36,388 nt of DNA from Oscillatoria sp. (GCA_011390515.1 JAABSJ010000033.1:1-36388), one strand, 5' to 3'; counted from the stretch's first letter, positions 1 through 9,173 are shown. The notes: generated by a model from the letters alone, not told the origin. Numbers and translations: made by a program.

Positions 1-402
1 TATCGTCGGGATACGGTGGATGCCACTCATGCGGCAGTGTTCCATCAGATTGAAATTTTGGCTATAGATAAGGGGATTACCTTCACGGACCTCAAAGGCA
101 CGTTGAAAGAGTTTGTCCGCCAAATGTTTGGGGAAGATTTACCCTTGCGCTTCCGTCCGAGTTATTTCCCGTTCACTGAACCTTCTGCTGAGGTGGATGT
201 GCAGTGGAAAGGGAAATGGTTGGAGGTGTTAGGATGCGGCACTGTTGACCCGAATGTGTTAAAAGCGGTGGGTTATGATCCGGAGGTTTATACAGGATTT
301 GCCGCTGGATTTGGGGTGGAACGGTTTGCGATGGTGTTGTATCAAATTGATGATATTCGCCGAGTTTATAGCAGTGATTTGCGCTTTTTGCGGCAATTGT
401 AG
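1..402 (+). CDS. pheS: Phenylalanyl-tRNA synthetase alpha subunit, C-terminal part (cut by window start)
   Basis: Charges tRNA-Phe with phenylalanine as the catalytic subunit of the cytoplasmic alpha2beta2 PheST enzyme. The reading frame is open from base 1, so the N-terminal part lies outside the window and only about 133 C-terminal residues are visible. They contain class II synthetase motif 2 ([17 protein letters not shown]) and motif 3 ([13 protein letters not shown]), followed by the usual short end [17 protein letters not shown]. Both motifs look intact. The gene ends with TAG at 400-402 and is followed by a repeat hairpin, not by another gene on the same strand. The family call is secure; only the missing 5' part is unknown. 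Confidence 0.96.
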   Translation, partial: YRRDTVDATHAAVFHQIEILAIDKGITFTDLKGTLKEFVRQMFGEDLPLRFRPSYFPFTEPSAEVDVQWKGKWLEVLGCGTVDPNVLKAVGYDPEVYTGFAAGFGVERFAMVLYQIDDIRRVYSSDLRFLRQL

Positions 403-431
403 GGCGTTTAAATCATTGGGATAGAAAGTGC

Positions 432-494
432 GGAGTGGGAGCGAGACGGTCTATTTTACATATTTTGCAGTAGGGAGCGAGACGCTCCCACTCC
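432..494. repeat. Inverted repeat downstream of pheS
   Basis: GGAGTGGGAGCG at 432-443 is the exact reverse complement of CGCTCCCACTCC at 483-494. A tighter alternative hairpin, GGGAGCG-AGA-CGCTCCC, sits at 473-489. The direct repeat of the GGGAGCGAGACG word gives two mutually exclusive folds. It lies 30 bases after the pheS stop and before the convergent gene that ends at 539, so it could act as a transcription end on either strand. There is no T-tract on the plus strand, so it may simply be a dispersed repeat. Confidence 0.55.
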
Positions 495-538
495 CACAAG
501 AATTTCTAAATCCTATAGCGCATTTACCGGGCAATCTT

Positions 539-1552
539 CTAAGCCAGAATTGCTTCTATCCCCTGTCGCACCTGCTGGATCTGCTGATGTTGTTGTTCGA
601 TCCATGCCTTTTCTGCCTCCCGTTGTTCCGGGGTTTCCTGCTGATAGCGTTCCTGCTTTTCGAGCAATTCGTTATAAAAGGTCATGCGTTCTTCGATCGC
701 CTCAAGCGCGATTTGGATGCGATCGCTAAATAGGGCTTTAATCCTTTCCTCCAGAATGGGAACAAACTTTTCGCAGAATTTTTCTAACCCGTCTACATTC
801 ATGCCAAGCATATTCTGCTTGCCGAAATTATTTAACTCTTCATTATAAATTTCGGTAAAATCTCGAATACCATTCGGTAAATCTTTCGTGGGATCGCTGA
901 ACTTCTGTTCAACCTTGCTCTCGGTTGAGTTAATCCGCTCTTGCCAGTTTTCTTTATTTCGTTGGTCTAGGCGAGTGATACAGTCATTCAGGGTATCAGC
1001 CGTGATGGATTCCAGTTCTTGATAAATTAGGTTTAACCCCGCTGGGGTAATTTCAAGAAAATTTTGGTTCAAGGCTTCTAGCGCAGAACGTAACTCTTTA
1101 AGCAAATCCTCTTTTTCAAATACATTAATTGATTTTTTATATTCCTTCTTTTTGTCATCAAAAAACCATTTATTCTGGAGTTGAGTTGCCTTTTTACTCC
1201 ACAAGTCGTTAATTTTTGTAACAACTTCAAGTTGAGATTGCTCACCTAAGTGACGAATTCTGAAATTGCATCCACTCAGTTCGCCCACTTGTTCCCAAAT
1301 TTCAGGTCTAGGTGCTTGACTAATCCAGGGTTTGCTCAACCAAACATCGTTAGCCCCCTCCAAATCCGTGACACAAACTTGGGTCAAGCCGTGGAGTCTG
1401 GCTGCCGATTGCCGTAACTCCTCAAAACAGGGTTGCAGCGATTCAGATAGCCGTTTTGCTGAGTTCTTGAGATCTAACGAACGTGACTGATCGCTCCCAA
1501 TCTGATCAATAGCCTCGTTAATAGCCTGAAAGGTCGCCATGTATTCATTCAT
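539..1552 (-). CDS. Uncharacterised helical/coiled-coil protein (337 aa)
   Basis: I do not recognise a family. The 337-residue product is almost entirely helical in character, rich in Glu, Gln, Lys and Leu, with no signal peptide and no membrane segment. The C-terminal third is strongly charged and coiled-coil-like, with runs such as QERYQQETPEQREAEKAW and EQQHQQIQQVRQGIEAI. No nucleotide-binding or catalytic motif is visible. ATG at 1550-1552 is preferred because AAGGA lies about 11 bases upstream on the minus strand; an in-frame ATG also exists at 1538-1540. It is transcribed divergently from the gene at 1631, with only about 80 AT-rich bases between them, so the two are probably co-regulated. 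It runs convergently into the pheS 3' region. It could be a scaffold or a partner of its neighbour; no function is assigned. Confidence 0.75.
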   Translation of the reverse strand: MNEYMATFQAINEAIDQIGSDQSRSLDLKNSAKRLSESLQPCFEELRQSAARLHGLTQVCVTDLEGANDVWLSKPWISQAPRPEIWEQVGELSGCNFRIRHLGEQSQLEVVTKINDLWSKKATQLQNKWFFDDKKKEYKKSINVFEKEDLLKELRSALEALNQNFLEITPAGLNLIYQELESITADTLNDCITRLDQRNKENWQERINSTESKVEQKFSDPTKDLPNGIRDFTEIYNEELNNFGKQNMLGMNVDGLEKFCEKFVPILEERIKALFSDRIQIALEAIEERMTFYNELLEKQERYQQETPEQREAEKAWIEQQHQQIQQVRQGIEAILA

Positions 1553-1581
1553 ATCAGAGCTTTTCCTTATTACTCATAACG

Positions 1582-1589
1582 ATTATAAT
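1582..1589. promoter_or_regulatory. Possible bidirectional -10 element between divergent genes
   Basis: The word ATTATAAT at 1582-1589 reads as a TATAAT -10 box on both strands: 1584-1589 on plus and 1582-1587 on minus. It sits centrally in the short AT-rich gap between the two divergent genes. No good -35 box is evident on either strand, so this is a weak prediction. Confidence 0.3.
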
Positions 1590-1630
1590 AAAACAATCAT
1601 CACTAAATCTAGCCCAATTTGGTAAAAATT

Positions 1631-2908
1631 ATGATATTCGTCTTTCCTCCCAGCATTCAGGCCGCGATCGCCTCCGGTGCCTATGAAGTTGTCAAGAATA
1701 ATGCAGGGGTTGCCCTGGGTATGGCACGAGACAAGGTGACGGGTCAATTCGTTGCTCATGCCGTTGGGGTCACAGCGCAGCCATTTTTATCCTTCGCACC
1801 CCTACAAATAGGATTAAGTGGGATGCAAATGGCTCAAACCCATCTCGGTTTTCAAAAAACATACAGTATGCTTAATGATGTGCTAAACAGTGTAGCAGTG
1901 CTGCAAGCGAGTACAGCTTTGATTGGAGTCGGTACGTTAGCCGGAGTAGGATTGTCAGCAGTCAACATTTGGCAAACTTTGAAGTTGCGGGAAGATATTA
2001 AGCAACTCCGGTTAGAAGTCAAAGACGGTTTCATTGACCTGAAACGCGCATTGCATGACCAGAGTGAAGAAATTCTCCAACGCATTGACCGAATGTCTGA
2101 AGATATTGAATTTAAACATCATCGGACGATTTTATCCGTGTCTTATGGGGAATTTACAGCAGCAATTAATTGGCTAGGGAATGCCTTGAAGGTTGAGGAT
2201 CCCGATGCGCGAAACTCTGCTCTGTCTGGGGTGGAAAATATGTTGCATCATGCTCTAGCCAATTACAACAATCCAGCTTTATACCAACAGACTTCGGCGG
2301 CTGGACAACTGCGCCGGATGGAATGTAGTTGGGTGATTGATCAAACAATTACTACAATTTACCAGATCCGAGGGGAGCATCAAGTGGTGAGTGCGCGCCT
2401 ATCTGATTTACGAAAAAAAATCCGAGACAGTTCTCTCCAAATTATTGAGTTATGCGAATGTGACAATGAACTCGATTTTCTGTTTCCGGAAGTCACGCGG
2501 ATTCATACCCAGGATTTACCATTATTAGAATCTTGGCAAAATCAAGTGGATTGGATGAAAAGCCTATCGCCCTCGGAACTCAAAGAATTAGCCAGCTTAG
2601 AATTACCGGATGAGGAGAAGTCAGCCACGACAGCAAATACCAATTTAGCTGAACCGCCCGTGGAACTGTCCTTTTATGAAACATTAAAGCAAAAATCGCA
2701 TTATGATTCTCTGCGGGATCAACTTCGCTTTATTGTGAAACCGGAATTGCGCCAACAACATGAATCTTATGTATTTCAGCGCGCCAATGCTACGGGATAT
2801 CCGGCTTTAGCGCCCTCAAATTGGCAAGAAGTCCCCGATTTGACGGTGGCGAATCTTTATCACTATTTTAAACAACAAGAGAAGTACGCATACTCTGCAA
2901 TGCTCTAA
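1631..2908 (+). CDS. Uncharacterised protein with hydrophobic glycine-rich segment and coiled coil (425 aa)
   Basis: No family recognised. From the ATG at 1631 the product is 425 residues. A TTG at 1619 would add four residues, and neither start has a good ribosome site. Residues about 50-115 are hydrophobic and glycine/alanine-rich, with the second part (TALIGVGTLAGVGLSAV) long enough to cross a membrane. An amphipathic heptad-like stretch follows directly (LREDIKQLRLEVKDGFIDL, then ILQRIDRMSEDIEF). The remaining two thirds is soluble and helical. A hydrophobic hairpin next to a long amphipathic helix is the general plan of alpha-helical pore-forming proteins, but no such family can be named here. 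The gene shares its promoter region with the divergent coiled-coil gene. The possible membrane activity is inference only. Confidence 0.75.
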   Translation: MIFVFPPSIQAAIASGAYEVVKNNAGVALGMARDKVTGQFVAHAVGVTAQPFLSFAPLQIGLSGMQMAQTHLGFQKTYSMLNDVLNSVAVLQASTALIGVGTLAGVGLSAVNIWQTLKLREDIKQLRLEVKDGFIDLKRALHDQSEEILQRIDRMSEDIEFKHHRTILSVSYGEFTAAINWLGNALKVEDPDARNSALSGVENMLHHALANYNNPALYQQTSAAGQLRRMECSWVIDQTITTIYQIRGEHQVVSARLSDLRKKIRDSSLQIIELCECDNELDFLFPEVTRIHTQDLPLLESWQNQVDWMKSLSPSELKELASLELPDEEKSATTANTNLAEPPVELSFYETLKQKSHYDSLRDQLRFIVKPELRQQHESYVFQRANATGYPALAPSNWQEVPDLTVANLYHYFKQQEKYAYSAML

Positions 2909-2919
2909 TAAAGTAACGG

Positions 2920-2960
2920 GCGATCGCAAGCAATTTTGGGGTAGATTCGGTTGCGATCGC
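2920..2960. terminator. Hairpin between convergent genes, built from two HIP1 sites
   Basis: GCGATCGCAA at 2920-2929 pairs exactly with TTGCGATCGC at 2951-2960, leaving a loop of 21 bases. It lies between the stop of the plus-strand gene at 2908 and the end of the minus-strand GGDEF/EAL gene at 2986. A short tandem array of an ATCAC unit follows at about 2968-2989. A terminator role is plausible from position, but no T-tract follows. Confidence 0.4.
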
Positions 2961-2985
2961 TGTTATCTCATCACATCACATCACA

Positions 2986-5900
2986 TCATAACCAATCATT
3001 ATTTTCAGCCAGCAGGCGGGTAGCCTCCTCCGAACCCAGAGATGGACTAAACAAATATCCCTGCATTTCATAGCAGTTGAGATTCAGCAAACAATCCCGT
3101 TGGACCGATGTTTCCACCCCTTCCGCCACCACACTCATATTCAGCTTTTGTCCGAGGGTAATAATCGCTGAGACGATCGCCGCTTCTTTGGCATTGAGTG
3201 CCACATCCCAGACAAAAGACTTGTCAATTTTCAGGGTTTGGAAGCAAAATTTTTTTAAATAATTCAGGGAAGCATAGCCAATCCCAAAATCATCGATCGC
3301 CGTGGAAATTCCCATTGTGCGAAACTGACGCAAAATGCTATCCGTTAAGTTTGGGTCATGCATCGCCGTAGTTTCGCTGATTTCCAACCCCAACCAATGG
3401 GGGTCTAGCTTCGCCTCCCCGAGCATTTGAGAGACTCTTTCGGCTAAATCCGGATGGTAGAACTGACGAGTCGAGAGATTCACCATCATCCGAATCGGAG
3501 GTAATCCGGCATCTTGCCATGTTTTGTTTTGGACGATCGCCTGCTGTAACACCCACCAGCCTAAATTGATAATCTCACAGTTGTCTTCAGCGATCGGGAT
3601 AAACGTATGGGGAGGGACTAATCCCAAATTAGGGTGTTGCCACCTCACCAGGGCCTCCATCCCTGCCACTGCGCCGGTTTTAAGATTCACCTGGGGTTGG
3701 AATTCCAAAAAAAACTCTTCTTTTGTTAACGCCTCATGGAGTGAATTGTCCAAAACCAGTAACTCAGACGCTTCCGAACTCATAGCGGGAGAGTAAATCT
3801 GGTAGTGATTTCGGCCTTGTTCTTTGACGCGATAGAGGGCGGTATCCGCATTTTTAATTAAGGTTTCCGGGTCCTCCCCATCCTGGGGATAAAGTGCCAT
3901 ACCAATACTGCCGGTAATATAGAGTTGATTGCCTTCAATCTCAAAAGCCGGACGGAGACATTCTAGGAGACGTTGAGCAATCTGGGAAGCATCTTCCGTA
4001 CTGGTAATTCCTTCTAACAACAGGATAAATTCATCTCCACCCCATCGCACAATAATATCACTCTCGCGCAGACAACTTCGCAGGCGTAAGGCAGCGGTGA
4101 GGAGGAGTTCATCACCCACGGCATGACCGAGGGTATCGTTAATGATTTTGAAGCGATCGAGGTCCAGAAACATCACCGCTAATTGGTCTTTTTCCTGTTT
4201 AGCAATTTCGATCGCCATCGGCAGGCGTTCATCCAACAGTTGCCGGTTGGGTAAACCCGTGAGACGGTCATGATAGGCTTGATGGCGAATCATTTCCTCT
4301 TGGTGATGACGGTGGAGTGCACCGCCTATACTCGCGGCGATCGCACTTAAAATCGAGACTTCGCTTTTGGACCAAGGACGATCAACTTCAATGTCATCAA
4401 AGCCGATGTATCCCCAAAATTCATTATTCACCAGGATCGGAACCATCAAACTCGATCGCGTTCCCTCTTGAGCAAACAGTTGTTGTTCGGCTGGATTCAA
4501 GTTCTGAGCCATCAAACTGACCGTTTCACCGACTAACAAAGTATCGAGCAGACTGGAGCGCAACTGGACGACGGAACAGGCCCCATTTTTAAACCCAACC
4601 TGGGGAGTTCGGGTCCACTCAAACCGAATCCACAGTTGACACTGTTCCCGAGAGGTACAGTCGGAACAAGAGGAGAGGATCGGGTGGGATTCCGAGGAAC
4701 TGCCGAAGTTGTAGGGTGTGGTGGGATTGGATAACTCACAGATATAGACGCGATCGACCCCTGCCGCTTCTCCGAGGGTGGCGAGAGCATCCAATGCCGC
4801 TTGAGCGGTGTTGGTATTGGTCAGCAGGTGATTCATTGCTTGGGCGACCCCCAGCAATAAGTTATCCCGTTGATGCAGTTCGGCTTCGGCTTGTTTGCGC
4901 TGGGTGATATCGACCACAGTGCCTTCATAGCCGATGATTTCACCGTGGCTATCGCGAATGGTCCGCGCACATTCAGAAATCCAGATGATGCGGCGATCGC
5001 GGCGATAAACCTGGGACTCAAACCCCCAGACAGTTTCTTGTTCTTGTAACAAGCGGCGAAACTCCGACCGGCGCTGGGGGTCCACATACAATTGATGCTC
5101 GATATCGGTCAAGACTTGGATTAATTCGTCCGGGGAATTATATCCATAGATAGAGGCCAACATGGGATTGGCGGTGAGGTACTGTCCATCGGGGGTGGTT
5201 TGAAAAATCCCCTCCACGGCATTTTCAAAAATGCTGCGATATTTCCGTTCCGCCTGCCGCAGGGCTTCTTCGGTTTGCTTACGTTGATAATAACTGGAGA
5301 GCATTTGGGCAATTACGCGCAGGAGTTGAGCATGGCTGGCGGACCAATTGGGTTGGATTTGGCGATCGTCAAATCCTAGAAATCCGACTAATCGTTCTTC
5401 CTGGGAAAAAAGTGGGACAATCAGCAATGATTGGATATTTTGAGAGAGCAAGAAGGCTTTTTCGGCATGGGCGGCTTTGGGTAGCCATTCGACATTGCAG
5501 ATATCTAAGAGTTCCAGGACCGTGAGTTGGTCCATCAGCCAAGGGAAATCGGCAACTTGCAGGTTTTGGCGGTTTTGGATTTGCGAGATGGCTGGAGTGG
5601 AACACCATTCATAAGTGTTGCTAAATTGACTGAGGCGATCGTCGAACTCGAAAATGTAGGCCCGTTCTACACCGGCAGCAATGCCGACTCGGGCGAGGAT
5701 TTTATGGAAGTTGGGTTCTCGGGTGGAGACGAACAAGCGGGAAATTTGAGATAATGCTGCTTCGATGACCAGTCGCTGATGGAGTTGTTCTTCGGCTTCT
5801 TTGCGTTGGGTGATATCCCGCGAATTGATGACAATTCCTTGGATGCTGGGATCATCTAGGCGGTTATTGGTTACGGATTCTAAGTAGACCCAAGTTCCAT

Positions 5901-7254
5901 CGGCATGGCGAAACCGATATTCAATGGGTTTTAAGGAGAAGTCCGGGCGAGTATTTAGGGTGACGGGGGAAAAATCTGCCATGATTTTGGAGGGGTGCGG
6001 GTTATTGAATTTGGAGGGGTGCAGCGATCGCTTTGCTTTGGGGGCTTTGGGTCGAGGCATGATCACTTCGCGAACCATTGCCACATCTTCGGGATGGACG
6101 TAATCCAGGAGGCAGTGACCGAGTAAGCTATCGGGTTGATATCCTAAAATGCGATCGAGGGAGGGAGATCCATATATAATTTTGCCGTCAGCGGATAAAA
6201 TGGCGATGGTGTCTGAGGAGTTCTGGACCAACGCTGCAAACCGTTCTTCTGCCTGTTTGCGATCGGTAATATCTTTTACGGTGCCTTCATAGGCAATGAT
6301 TTTGCCCTTGGCATCCCGGATCGTCCGCGCATTTTCAGAAATCCAAATGATGCTGCCATCTTTGCGATAACACTGGGATTGGAAGTCCCACACCGCATCT
6401 TTTTCTTGTAACAGGTGATTGAGTTCGATCCGTCGCGATGGGTCCACATAAAGCTGATGTTGGATATCCCTAATCGAGTTCATCACTTCCGTTGGTGAGT
6501 CGTACCCATAAATATGGGCTAGGGTGGAGTTGACGAGGAGGTACTCCCCGGATGGGTTACTTTGAAACATTCCTTCGATGGAACGCTCAAAAATATTCCG
6601 ATATTTTTGTTCGGCTTTTCGCAAGGCTTCTTCTGAGCGTTTCTGGAACAGTGCGGATCCCAGTCCCCGGAGCATTTCCGAGACCAATTCAACGGTCTGC
6701 CGATCTTCTGGGTGGGACTCTACCATGAAGAAGACCAGGACGGTCAGAATTTCGTTGTTAGCAAGAATCGGTACACCCAGGGCTGCTTTGATGCCCAGTT
6801 TGCGGGCGAGTTTGGCCCGATGAAAAATGGCCTGGGGCAGTTTCGATACATCTTTGGCCCATTCTGGCTTTTGTTGAACCCAGACCCGTCCCGGTAGACC
6901 GATTCCCGGTAAAAATGTTAGGGTTTCGCTTTGTTGGCGGAATTTTTCTATCTCTGGCAAGGGTCGCCCGAGGGCGTTGATTTTTCCGGCGTACCATGAG
7001 GGGCTACATTCAAGGTATCCGCCTTCGCAATTGAAGGACCACGCTTCTCCATAATCCCATCCGGCGATTTCGCAGACTCGTCGCAGGGCCCAGCTTAATG
7101 CGGTGTCAAAATCCTCAGCTTGTGCAACGCCGAGGGTCAGTTGTTGTAAAACAGAGGCGCGGCTTGGGTTCATGAGTTGTTTGCTGGATTCCCGTTTGCT
7201 GATCTCTTGGCATAAGCCAAGAATCCCGCAAATGCTGCCTTCTAGGTTTTGCAT
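2986..7254 (-). CDS. Multi-sensor c-di-GMP protein: GAF-PAS-PAS-GAF-PAS-GAF-GGDEF-EAL
   Basis: Bifunctional-type cyclic-di-GMP enzyme (diguanylate cyclase plus phosphodiesterase), probably cytoplasmic since no membrane segment is seen. Numbering uses the ATG at 7252-7254 (1422 aa); the frame stays open to an ATG at 7497, but that extension looks unlike protein, and a further ATG lies at 7173. Order: GAF near the N-terminus, PAS (IFERSIEGMFQSNPSGEY), PAS (LVQNSSDTIAILSADGK), GAF, PAS (IFENAVEGIFQTTPDGQY), GAF, GGDEF, EAL. The cyclase motif is intact (RWGGDEF, 1072-1076). The EAL motif (1200-1202) is intact, with NLST, EISE, DDFGIGYAS, KIDKSF and AEGVET all present, so both activities are possible. 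The second PAS carries an insertion of about 30 residues with a repeated HPSK word. Ligands of the GAF domains cannot be read from sequence. Confidence 0.93.
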   Translation of the reverse strand: MQNLEGSICGILGLCQEISKRESSKQLMNPSRASVLQQLTLGVAQAEDFDTALSWALRRVCEIAGWDYGEAWSFNCEGGYLECSPSWYAGKINALGRPLPEIEKFRQQSETLTFLPGIGLPGRVWVQQKPEWAKDVSKLPQAIFHRAKLARKLGIKAALGVPILANNEILTVLVFFMVESHPEDRQTVELVSEMLRGLGSALFQKRSEEALRKAEQKYRNIFERSIEGMFQSNPSGEYLLVNSTLAHIYGYDSPTEVMNSIRDIQHQLYVDPSRRIELNHLLQEKDAVWDFQSQCYRKDGSIIWISENARTIRDAKGKIIAYEGTVKDITDRKQAEERFAALVQNSSDTIAILSADGKIIYGSPSLDRILGYQPDSLLGHCLLDYVHPEDVAMVREVIMPRPKAPKAKRSLHPSKFNNPHPSKIMADFSPVTLNTRPDFSLKPIEYRFRHADGTWVYLESVTNNRLDDPSIQGIVINSRDITQRKEAEEQLHQRLVIEAALSQISRLFVSTREPNFHKILARVGIAAGVERAYIFEFDDRLSQFSNTYEWCSTPAISQIQNRQNLQVADFPWLMDQLTVLELLDICNVEWLPKAAHAEKAFLLSQNIQSLLIVPLFSQEERLVGFLGFDDRQIQPNWSASHAQLLRVIAQMLSSYYQRKQTEEALRQAERKYRSIFENAVEGIFQTTPDGQYLTANPMLASIYGYNSPDELIQVLTDIEHQLYVDPQRRSEFRRLLQEQETVWGFESQVYRRDRRIIWISECARTIRDSHGEIIGYEGTVVDITQRKQAEAELHQRDNLLLGVAQAMNHLLTNTNTAQAALDALATLGEAAGVDRVYICELSNPTTPYNFGSSSESHPILSSCSDCTSREQCQLWIRFEWTRTPQVGFKNGACSVVQLRSSLLDTLLVGETVSLMAQNLNPAEQQLFAQEGTRSSLMVPILVNNEFWGYIGFDDIEVDRPWSKSEVSILSAIAASIGGALHRHHQEEMIRHQAYHDRLTGLPNRQLLDERLPMAIEIAKQEKDQLAVMFLDLDRFKIINDTLGHAVGDELLLTAALRLRSCLRESDIIVRWGGDEFILLLEGITSTEDASQIAQRLLECLRPAFEIEGNQLYITGSIGMALYPQDGEDPETLIKNADTALYRVKEQGRNHYQIYSPAMSSEASELLVLDNSLHEALTKEEFFLEFQPQVNLKTGAVAGMEALVRWQHPNLGLVPPHTFIPIAEDNCEIINLGWWVLQQAIVQNKTWQDAGLPPIRMMVNLSTRQFYHPDLAERVSQMLGEAKLDPHWLGLEISETTAMHDPNLTDSILRQFRTMGISTAIDDFGIGYASLNYLKKFCFQTLKIDKSFVWDVALNAKEAAIVSAIITLGQKLNMSVVAEGVETSVQRDCLLNLNCYEMQGYLFSPSLGSEEATRLLAENNDWL

Positions 7255-8439
7255 GGGTCGTCGTCTCACGCTATTGGTTTGGGATAGAGAAATCGGCAGG
7301 CAGGATTGGACTAGAGTTGGTGTAGATTGCACAATTAAGCGGTTTTTCCTGCCTTTGGCTTCTAGGGAGAAGCCGGTCCTTAAAACTCTGGACTCACCAG
7401 ATGCGATCGGGCTGGGCTGCCAGTGAACAGGGTTGAGGAAACTGAGGGTCCGTTCAGGTCGCCTCTTTTCTGGGGAGAAGCCTGCTGGAGTCGGCATTCA
7501 GACAGTCCCCTGAATGCCTTTCTTCCCTTCAGCAGTGCCGCACTTGTGGGGTCTGAACTGTTGGCCGCAATCCCGCAAAATTTCCCTTCAACTGATTTGG
7601 GTCTCTCAATGGCTAAATCGGAAGCAGCATCATCCCTCCCGAGTAACCAGAACCCTTGCGGGAACTGTTCTAGCCTTGAATCACTTGAATCGGTTAGGTT
7701 TCCGATTGCAGTATTGACATCATTGGGCTGAACCCCGGCACTGACTGCATCTGAATGAGACATCTGAAGGGCCAATGCTAACTGACTAGAGAAAGATTTT
7801 AACTTCTCTAAAAGAATGTATCCTATATCTCGTTGTAATTTCGGCAACAAATTACACAAAAGAACAACTATTTTTAACTTAATCTTAAAGAATTAGGCTC
7901 TTACCTCAAAAGGGGATTTTTGGCAATATTTAATTTTTTTAAAAAAGGTAAACTTTTGTCAAGAAAATGTTGCGTCAACTCAGCAGGGAAAGAGCAGGGA
8001 AAGCCAAAGTTATCCCCACAATTGCTGGGAATGATGGCATTGGGTTGGGATTCCGGAGCCTGATTGCTCTGCGATTGGCTGTGATTGAGCTAGAGGGTTT
8101 ACAAATTTTTTGCAATCCATTTAATCCAAATCAAGGCCGTGAAATACAGGGATAAATGTCAGGAAGGAAAAGCTTTTCAACCCCCATGCCTGGGCAGAAA
8201 GCCGCTCCCCTTCATGGGGCTGAACTTTTGCATTCATAAAGTGAAGGTTTCCCTGATTTCCTCCCTCTACTCCCCTTTCATGCCGGGGGAAAACACCAGG
8301 AAGCCAGGGACTTGTTGTTATTTGTAGTGTAAGTGAATCCCAGTCACTTCCGTGATTTCTACAGATTTAATTCATAATTGGGGAGGAGCATCTCGGGTGT
8401 AAGGGCCGATCGCCTTTGCAGTCGAGATAGAATACACTC
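7255..8439. other. Long spacer without a convincing gene
   Basis: About 1.2 kb between the start of the GGDEF/EAL gene and the first inverted-repeat element. Several short frames are open on both strands, the longest about 159 codons on minus (7380-7859), but they overlap one another and look low-complexity (Ser/Asp/Ala-rich), with no recognisable domain. 7860-7970 is very AT-rich, with A- and T-runs, and is a reasonable place for promoter activity. Nothing else supported. Confidence 0.5.
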
Positions 8440-8561
8440 ATACTCCATCCAATTGTCAAAGGTCTATAAAAACCCGCACCCTAAAGGGTGGGGCTATACG
8501 GACGAAGCCCGCCTGCGCGGGCTAAAAGCGAAAACCGACTTTTAACAACCGGATTTGGTAT
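8440..8561 (+). repeat. 122-bp inverted-repeat element, copy A
   Basis: Full-length copy of a MITE-like element. Its left end (8440-8464) and right end (8537-8561) are imperfect inverted repeats of about 25 bp, matching ATACnnAATCCGGTTGTnAAA in the family. Inside are two hairpins: CACCCT-AA-AGGGTG, then AGCCCGC-CTGC-GCGGGCT. The 34-base core at 8490-8523 is identical in copies B and C. No reading frame is encoded, so any movement would depend on a transposase elsewhere. It ends 30 bases before the next gene's ATG and must therefore lie in or next to that gene's promoter. Confidence 0.8.
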
Positions 8562-8591
8562 CATCCCCTCTAAGCCCCGTCTCCTTGAATC

Positions 8592-9173
8592 ATGTCTCTT
8601 GCACCGTGGCGATCGCCCCTATCCCATGCCCTTGAGCGCAACCGTAGCAGCCCCGAATCTTGCTACTTCCAACTCGCCACCATCCGCCCAGACGGAACCC
8701 CCGCGAATCGCACCGTGGTCTTTCGCGGCTTTTTAGACGAAACTAACCAACTCAAAATCGTCACCGATGCCCGCAGCCAAAAAGTCAAGCAAATCTCCGC
8801 CCTTCCTCATGGCGAAGTCTGCTGGTACTTCCCGATCACCCGGGAACAGTTCCGCCTCCAGGGTCCCCTGACCTTAGTAGACTCTTATACCCCTAACCGG
8901 GCCTTACAACAAGCCCGTTGCCGGGAATGGCAGCAACTCTCCGACAGTACCCGACGCCAGTTTTCTTGGCCCGATCCCGCTGCACCCTGTGGCGATCGCG
9001 ATGATTTCTCTCCCCCAGTCCTGGATACCACTCAACCCCTGCCCCAGTTTTGTTTAATCTTACTCAATCCCATTACCGTGGATTGGTTAGAATTGCGCTC
9101 AGAACCCCACAACCGCTGGTTCTATCAATTGAATGGCGATCGCACCTGGTCTCAGCAAGCCATTAATCCTTAA
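8592..9173 (+). CDS. Alr4036-type FMN-binding protein (pyridoxamine 5'-phosphate oxidase-related)
   Basis: A 193-residue soluble protein of the split-barrel flavin-binding fold, of the Alr4036/Pyridox_oxase_2 type common in cyanobacteria. Typical features are the N-terminal SLAPWRSPLSHALERNRS, then YFQLATIRPDGTPANRTVVF (the substrate/FMN-binding strand pair), DARSQKVKQI, and GEVCWYFPITREQFRLQG. The C-terminal part ends in VDWLELRSEPHNRWFY. Members bind FMN, but their substrate is not established, so a role in vitamin B6 oxidation should not be assumed. ATG at 8592 is chosen because it begins the conserved N-terminus; no clear ribosome site precedes it. The 122-bp element copy A lies just upstream. 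moaA follows after 140 bases on the same strand. Confidence 0.85.
   Translation: MSLAPWRSPLSHALERNRSSPESCYFQLATIRPDGTPANRTVVFRGFLDETNQLKIVTDARSQKVKQISALPHGEVCWYFPITREQFRLQGPLTLVDSYTPNRALQQARCREWQQLSDSTRRQFSWPDPAAPCGDRDDFSPPVLDTTQPLPQFCLILLNPITVDWLELRSEPHNRWFYQLNGDRTWSQQAINP

Noticed and set aside
2968-2989. Short ATCAC tandem repeat as a possible CRISPR-like array
   Set aside because: Only about three 5-base units without spacers; simple sequence.
7255-7497. N-terminal extension of the first GGDEF/EAL protein to an ATG at 7497
   Set aside because: The extra 81 residues are Pro/Ser/Arg-rich and unlike the GAF start that follows; the ATG at 7254 is more plausible, though it also lacks a strong ribosome site.
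7380-7859. Minus-strand frame of 159 codons upstream of the large GGDEF/EAL gene
   Set aside because: Low-complexity Ser/Asp/Ala-rich product without a domain; it overlaps another open frame (to 7497) and plus-strand frames. No ribosome site. Kept as spacer.
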